From contig DJXC01000162.1 of the NCBI GenBank assembly GCA_002449575.1, forward strand, positions 1 through 16,196: a stretch of 16,196 nucleotides of DNA, written 5' to 3'. Positions 15,205 through 16,196 of the stretch are shown one piece after another. Below the pieces are notes generated by a model. It did not search any database. It was not told the DNA's origin and worked only from the letters and a program-made list of their open reading frames with translations. The stretch comes from Ruminococcus sp. UBA7014 (GTDB lineage: Bacteria; Bacillota; Clostridia; Oscillospirales; Ruminococcaceae). The position numbers and the translations under genes were made by a program. Position 1 is the first letter of the stretch; every line of letters starts with the position of its first letter.

Positions 15205-15278
15205 GCGCACATAGCTCAGCGGTCAGAGCAACCGACCTCCAAATTCGGGAGTACGAAGGTTCAACTCCTTCTGTGCGT
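15205..15278 (+). tRNA. tRNA-like T3, anticodon CCA (Trp-type)
   Basis: The acceptor is GCGCACA/TGTGCGT (7 bp, one G-U), the D-stem GCTC/GAGC and the anticodon stem CCGAC/TTCGG with a C-U mismatch at the loop. The loop is CTCCAAA (anticodon 15239-15241) and the T-arm GAAGG/CCTTC with TTCAACT. One extra base sits between the D- and anticodon stems. The sequence after the acceptor is a T-run, not CCA. Confidence 0.68.
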
Positions 15279-15282
15279 TTTT

Positions 15283-15341
15283 GCTGATAGTTTAAGAAAA
15301 ACATCTTCCCGATGAAGAAGATACAGCATAAGCTGTTCAGC
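15283..15341 (+). ncRNA. Mini-cloverleaf RNA element E4
   Basis: This copy shows the clearest compensatory change. P1 is GCUGA/UCAGC (15283-15287/15337-15341), replacing the CCGG/CCGG of other copies. UA follows, then GUUU/AAAC (15290-15293/15299-15302) and A. P2 is UCUUC/GAAGA (15304-15308/15314-15318) with a CCGAU loop. AGAUA links to P3 CAGC/GCUG (15324-15327/15332-15335) with an AUAA loop, then U. Confidence 0.78.
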
Positions 15342-15343
15342 AC

Positions 15344-15414
15344 ATGTGCATAGCTCAGGGGTCAGAGTGCCGAATTCTCAGTTCGGAAACGAGGGTTCAA
15401 ATCCCTCTGCACGT
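15344..15414 (+). tRNA. tRNA-like T4, anticodon CUC (Glu)
   Basis: The acceptor is ATGTGCA/TGCACGT (7 bp, one U-G), the D-stem GCTC/GAGT, the anticodon stem CCGAA/TTCGG, the loop TTCTCAG (anticodon 15377-15379, U33 present) and the T-arm GAGGG/CCCTC with TTCAAAT. The acceptor starts with A-U, unlike usual glutamate tRNAs. No CCA; a T-run follows. Confidence 0.72.
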
Positions 15415-15417
15415 TTT

Positions 15418-15479
15418 TCCGGTAGTTTAATTTAAAATATCGCTCCAATGGCGAAGAAACAGGTCAAATCCTGTCCGGA
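15418..15479 (+). ncRNA. Mini-cloverleaf RNA element E5 with T-arm-like P3
   Basis: P1 is UCCGG/CCGGA (15418-15422/15475-15479). UA follows, then GUUU/AAAU (15425-15428/15435-15438) and A. P2 is UCGCU/GGCGA (15440-15444/15450-15454) with a CCAAU loop. AGAAA links to P3 CAGG/CCUG (15460-15463/15470-15473) with loop UCAAAU. That loop is one U short of the UUCAAAU T-loop of neighbouring T4. Confidence 0.8.
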
Positions 15480-15480
15480 T

Positions 15481-15551
15481 GTCCGCATAGCACAGGGGTT
15501 AGTGTCTCGTCTTCCAAACGAGGAACGAGGGTTCGACTCCCTCTGCGGACA
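15481..15551 (+). tRNA. tRNA-Gly-like T5, anticodon UCC
   Basis: The acceptor is a perfect GTCCGCA/TGCGGAC with discriminator A. The D-stem is GCAC/GTGT, the anticodon stem CTCGT/ACGAG, the loop CTTCCAA (anticodon 15513-15515) and the T-arm GAGGG/CCCTC with TTCGACT. It is well formed and closely related to T7. No CCA is encoded. Confidence 0.82.
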
Positions 15552-15557
15552 TTTTAT

Positions 15558-15616
15558 ATCGGTAGTTTATGAAAAACAGCGTTCCAGTAACGCAGAAACG
15601 GGGAAACCCGTCCGAT
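15558..15616 (+). ncRNA. Mini-cloverleaf RNA element E6
   Basis: P1 is AUCGG/CCGAU (15558-15562/15612-15616), a compensatory variant. UA follows, then GUUU/AAAC (15565-15568/15574-15577) and A. P2 is GCGUU/AACGC (15579-15583/15589-15593) with a CCAGU loop. AGAAA links to P3 CGGG/CCCG (15599-15602/15607-15610) with a GAAA tetraloop, then U. Confidence 0.8.
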
Positions 15617-15618
15617 TG

Positions 15619-15687
15619 GCTCACATAGTTCAATGGCAGAACACCGCCCCGCAGTTGGTGATGACGGTTCAATTCCGTTTGTGAGCT
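15619..15687 (+). tRNA. tRNA-like T6 with distorted anticodon arm
   Basis: The acceptor is a perfect GCTCACA/TGTGAGC. The D-stem is GTTC/GAAC and the T-arm GACGG/CCGTT with TTCAATT. The anticodon arm (about 15643-15660) does not form a normal 5-bp stem with a 7-nt loop; the best pairing uses ACC/GGT and leaves an enlarged loop. The anticodon cannot be named with confidence (CGC and GCA registers are both possible). No CCA is encoded. Confidence 0.6.
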
Positions 15688-15691
15688 TTCT

Positions 15692-15750
15692 CCGGTAGTT
15701 TATCTAAAACAGCATTCCAATGATGCAGAAACAGGTCAAATCCTGTCCGG
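15692..15750 (+). ncRNA. Mini-cloverleaf RNA element E7 with T-arm-like P3
   Basis: P1 is CCGG/CCGG (15692-15695/15747-15750). UA follows, then GUUU/AAAC (15698-15701/15707-15710) and A. P2 is GCAUU/GAUGC (15712-15716/15722-15726) with a CCAAU loop. AGAAA links to P3 CAGG/CCUG (15732-15735/15742-15745) with a UCAAAU loop, then U. Confidence 0.8.
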
Positions 15751-15753
15751 TAT

Positions 15754-15826
15754 GTCCGTATAGCCTAGGGGTCAGGGTGCTGTCCTGCCACGACAGAGAA
15801 CGAGGGTTCGACTCCCTCTGCGGACA
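15754..15826 (+). tRNA. tRNA-Gly-like T7, anticodon GCC
   Basis: The acceptor is GTCCGTA/TGCGGAC (one U-G) with discriminator A. The D-stem is GCCT/GGGT (with wobbles), the anticodon stem CTGTC/GACAG, the loop CTGCCAC (anticodon 15787-15789) and the T-arm GAGGG/CCCTC with TTCGACT. It is well formed and a paralogue of T5. No CCA is encoded. Confidence 0.82.
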
Positions 15827-15886
15827 TGTACATAATTTTATTTTACAATATATTTGATGAAATTGCAAGTGGTTTCTGAAAAATAA

Positions 15887-15920
15887 AACGCCCTCCAGAA
15901 TGGAGAGCGTTCTTTTTGTT
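15887..15920. terminator. Bidirectional terminator between the array and the HU gene
   Basis: AACGC (15887-15891) pairs with GCGTT (15907-15911), and an inner TCCA/TGGA helix has a GAA loop. A T-rich tract follows on the plus strand (to 15920), and TTTTATTTTT follows on the minus strand. It ends both the array transcript and the converging HU mRNA. Confidence 0.85.
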
Positions 15921-15936
15921 GAAATTATGTCAGGGA

Positions 15937-16196
15937 TTACTTGTTATTAACAGCTTCTTTCAGGTTCTTGCCAGCCTTGAAAGCAGGAGCCTTGCAAGCA
16001 GGAACATCCTGCATTTCACCAGTTCTGGGGTTCTTGCACTTCTTGGCAGCACGTTCACGAACTTCAAAAACACCAAAGCCTGTGAGAGTAACTTTATCAC
16101 CAGCAACGAGAGCATCTTTTACACTGTCGAAAACAGCATCAACAAAAATGCCGGCTTCCTTCTTGGACTTACCAGTTTTTTCGGCAACAGCCTGAA
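15937..16196 (-). CDS. hup: HU-family DNA-binding protein (5' end outside window)
   Basis: 85 residues are visible, and roughly the first 5-8 of about 91 are missing beyond the window edge. The sequence has the HU/IHF fold pattern: QAVAEKTGKSKKEA helices, then VTLTGFGVFEVRERAAKK, and a C-terminal APAFKAGKNLKEAV. The DNA-contacting arm reads KNPRTGEMQDVPACKAP, with the conserved RxP of many HU proteins replaced by an Ala-Cys variant. HU is an abundant nucleoid protein that bends and wraps DNA without strong sequence preference. Two cysteines (at the CKNP and ACKAP sites) are a mild oddity. Stop TAA at 15939-15937; the terminator follows at 15887-15920. Confidence 0.95.
   Translation of the reverse strand, partial: QAVAEKTGKSKKEAGIFVDAVFDSVKDALVAGDKVTLTGFGVFEVRERAAKKCKNPRTGEMQDVPACKAPAFKAGKNLKEAVNNK

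Noticed and set aside
14835..15684. Open reading frames of 150 and 78 codons across the array
   Set aside because: They run through consecutive tRNA and cloverleaf stems, have no ribosome site and no protein-like composition; chance ORFs.
14871..15750. T-box leader or integron attC sites
   Set aside because: There is no T-box antiterminator consensus or terminator alternative, no integrase, and no attC core sites; the tRNA-plan cloverleaf explains the pairing better.
14871..15826. CRISPR array
   Set aside because: The period is about 137 nt, the repeats are folded tRNA-like sequences with base-pair changes rather than identical direct repeats, and there are no cas genes.
15941..16195. Plus-strand ORF of 84 codons at the right edge
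   Set aside because: It is the antisense shadow of the HU gene, which matches its family clearly.

Overview
The window looks like a chromosomal segment of a low-to-mid GC Firmicute, most likely a Clostridia/Ruminococcaceae-type gut bacterium. The basis is strong AGGAGG-type ribosome sites, near-perfect TTGACN-N17-TATAAT promoters in front of almost every transcription unit, U-tract terminators, a TTG-started pheS, and small BspA-type leucine-rich-repeat proteins. The genus is an inference.

Layout. 1-2170: a polyprenyl-phosphate sugar-1-phosphate transferase and an ECF transporter S component, each with its own promoter. 2190-4098: an unrecognised acidic-repeat protein with a C-terminal sigma-like helix-turn-helix. 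4095-7715: the pheS-pheT operon for phenylalanyl-tRNA synthetase, closed by a strong terminator. 7739-9172: a two-gene operon of coiled-coil proteins. 9174-10136 (minus): a WYL-family regulator, divergent from a cytoplasmic LRR protein (10306-11115); palindromes that could be operators lie between them. 11195-12115: a BAAT-type alpha/beta hydrolase, converging with an 18-bp overlap on a minus-strand operon. That operon runs from a zinc-ribbon/SDR protein (13793-14818) into a second LRR protein (12098-13783). 15937-16196 (minus): an HU-family DNA-binding protein cut by the window edge.

The most unusual part is 14835-15920, which holds no believable protein gene. A consensus promoter fires into an array of seven units with a period of about 137 nt. 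Each unit is a 53-62 nt mini-cloverleaf RNA followed, 1-3 nt later, by a tRNA or tRNA-like gene. The mini-cloverleaf copies the tRNA plan: acceptor-like stem, UA, 4-bp D-like stem, one purine, anticodon-like hairpin, 4-5 nt variable region, T-like hairpin, acceptor strand. Everything is shortened, and the stems covary between copies. Two copies keep a T-arm-like UCAAAU loop, one base short of a tRNA T-loop. The full-size partners carry anticodons GCU, CUC, CCA, CUC, UCC, one unreadable, and GCC. Several have features unusual for translating tRNAs, such as a serine anticodon without a long variable arm, C33, and distorted arms. I do not recognise this arrangement as a described system. The array ends at a bidirectional terminator shared with the HU gene.

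Most other genes are housekeeping or ordinary accessory genes. The WYL-LRR-hydrolase-LRR-SDR stretch is an accessory cluster of unclear purpose beside the array.
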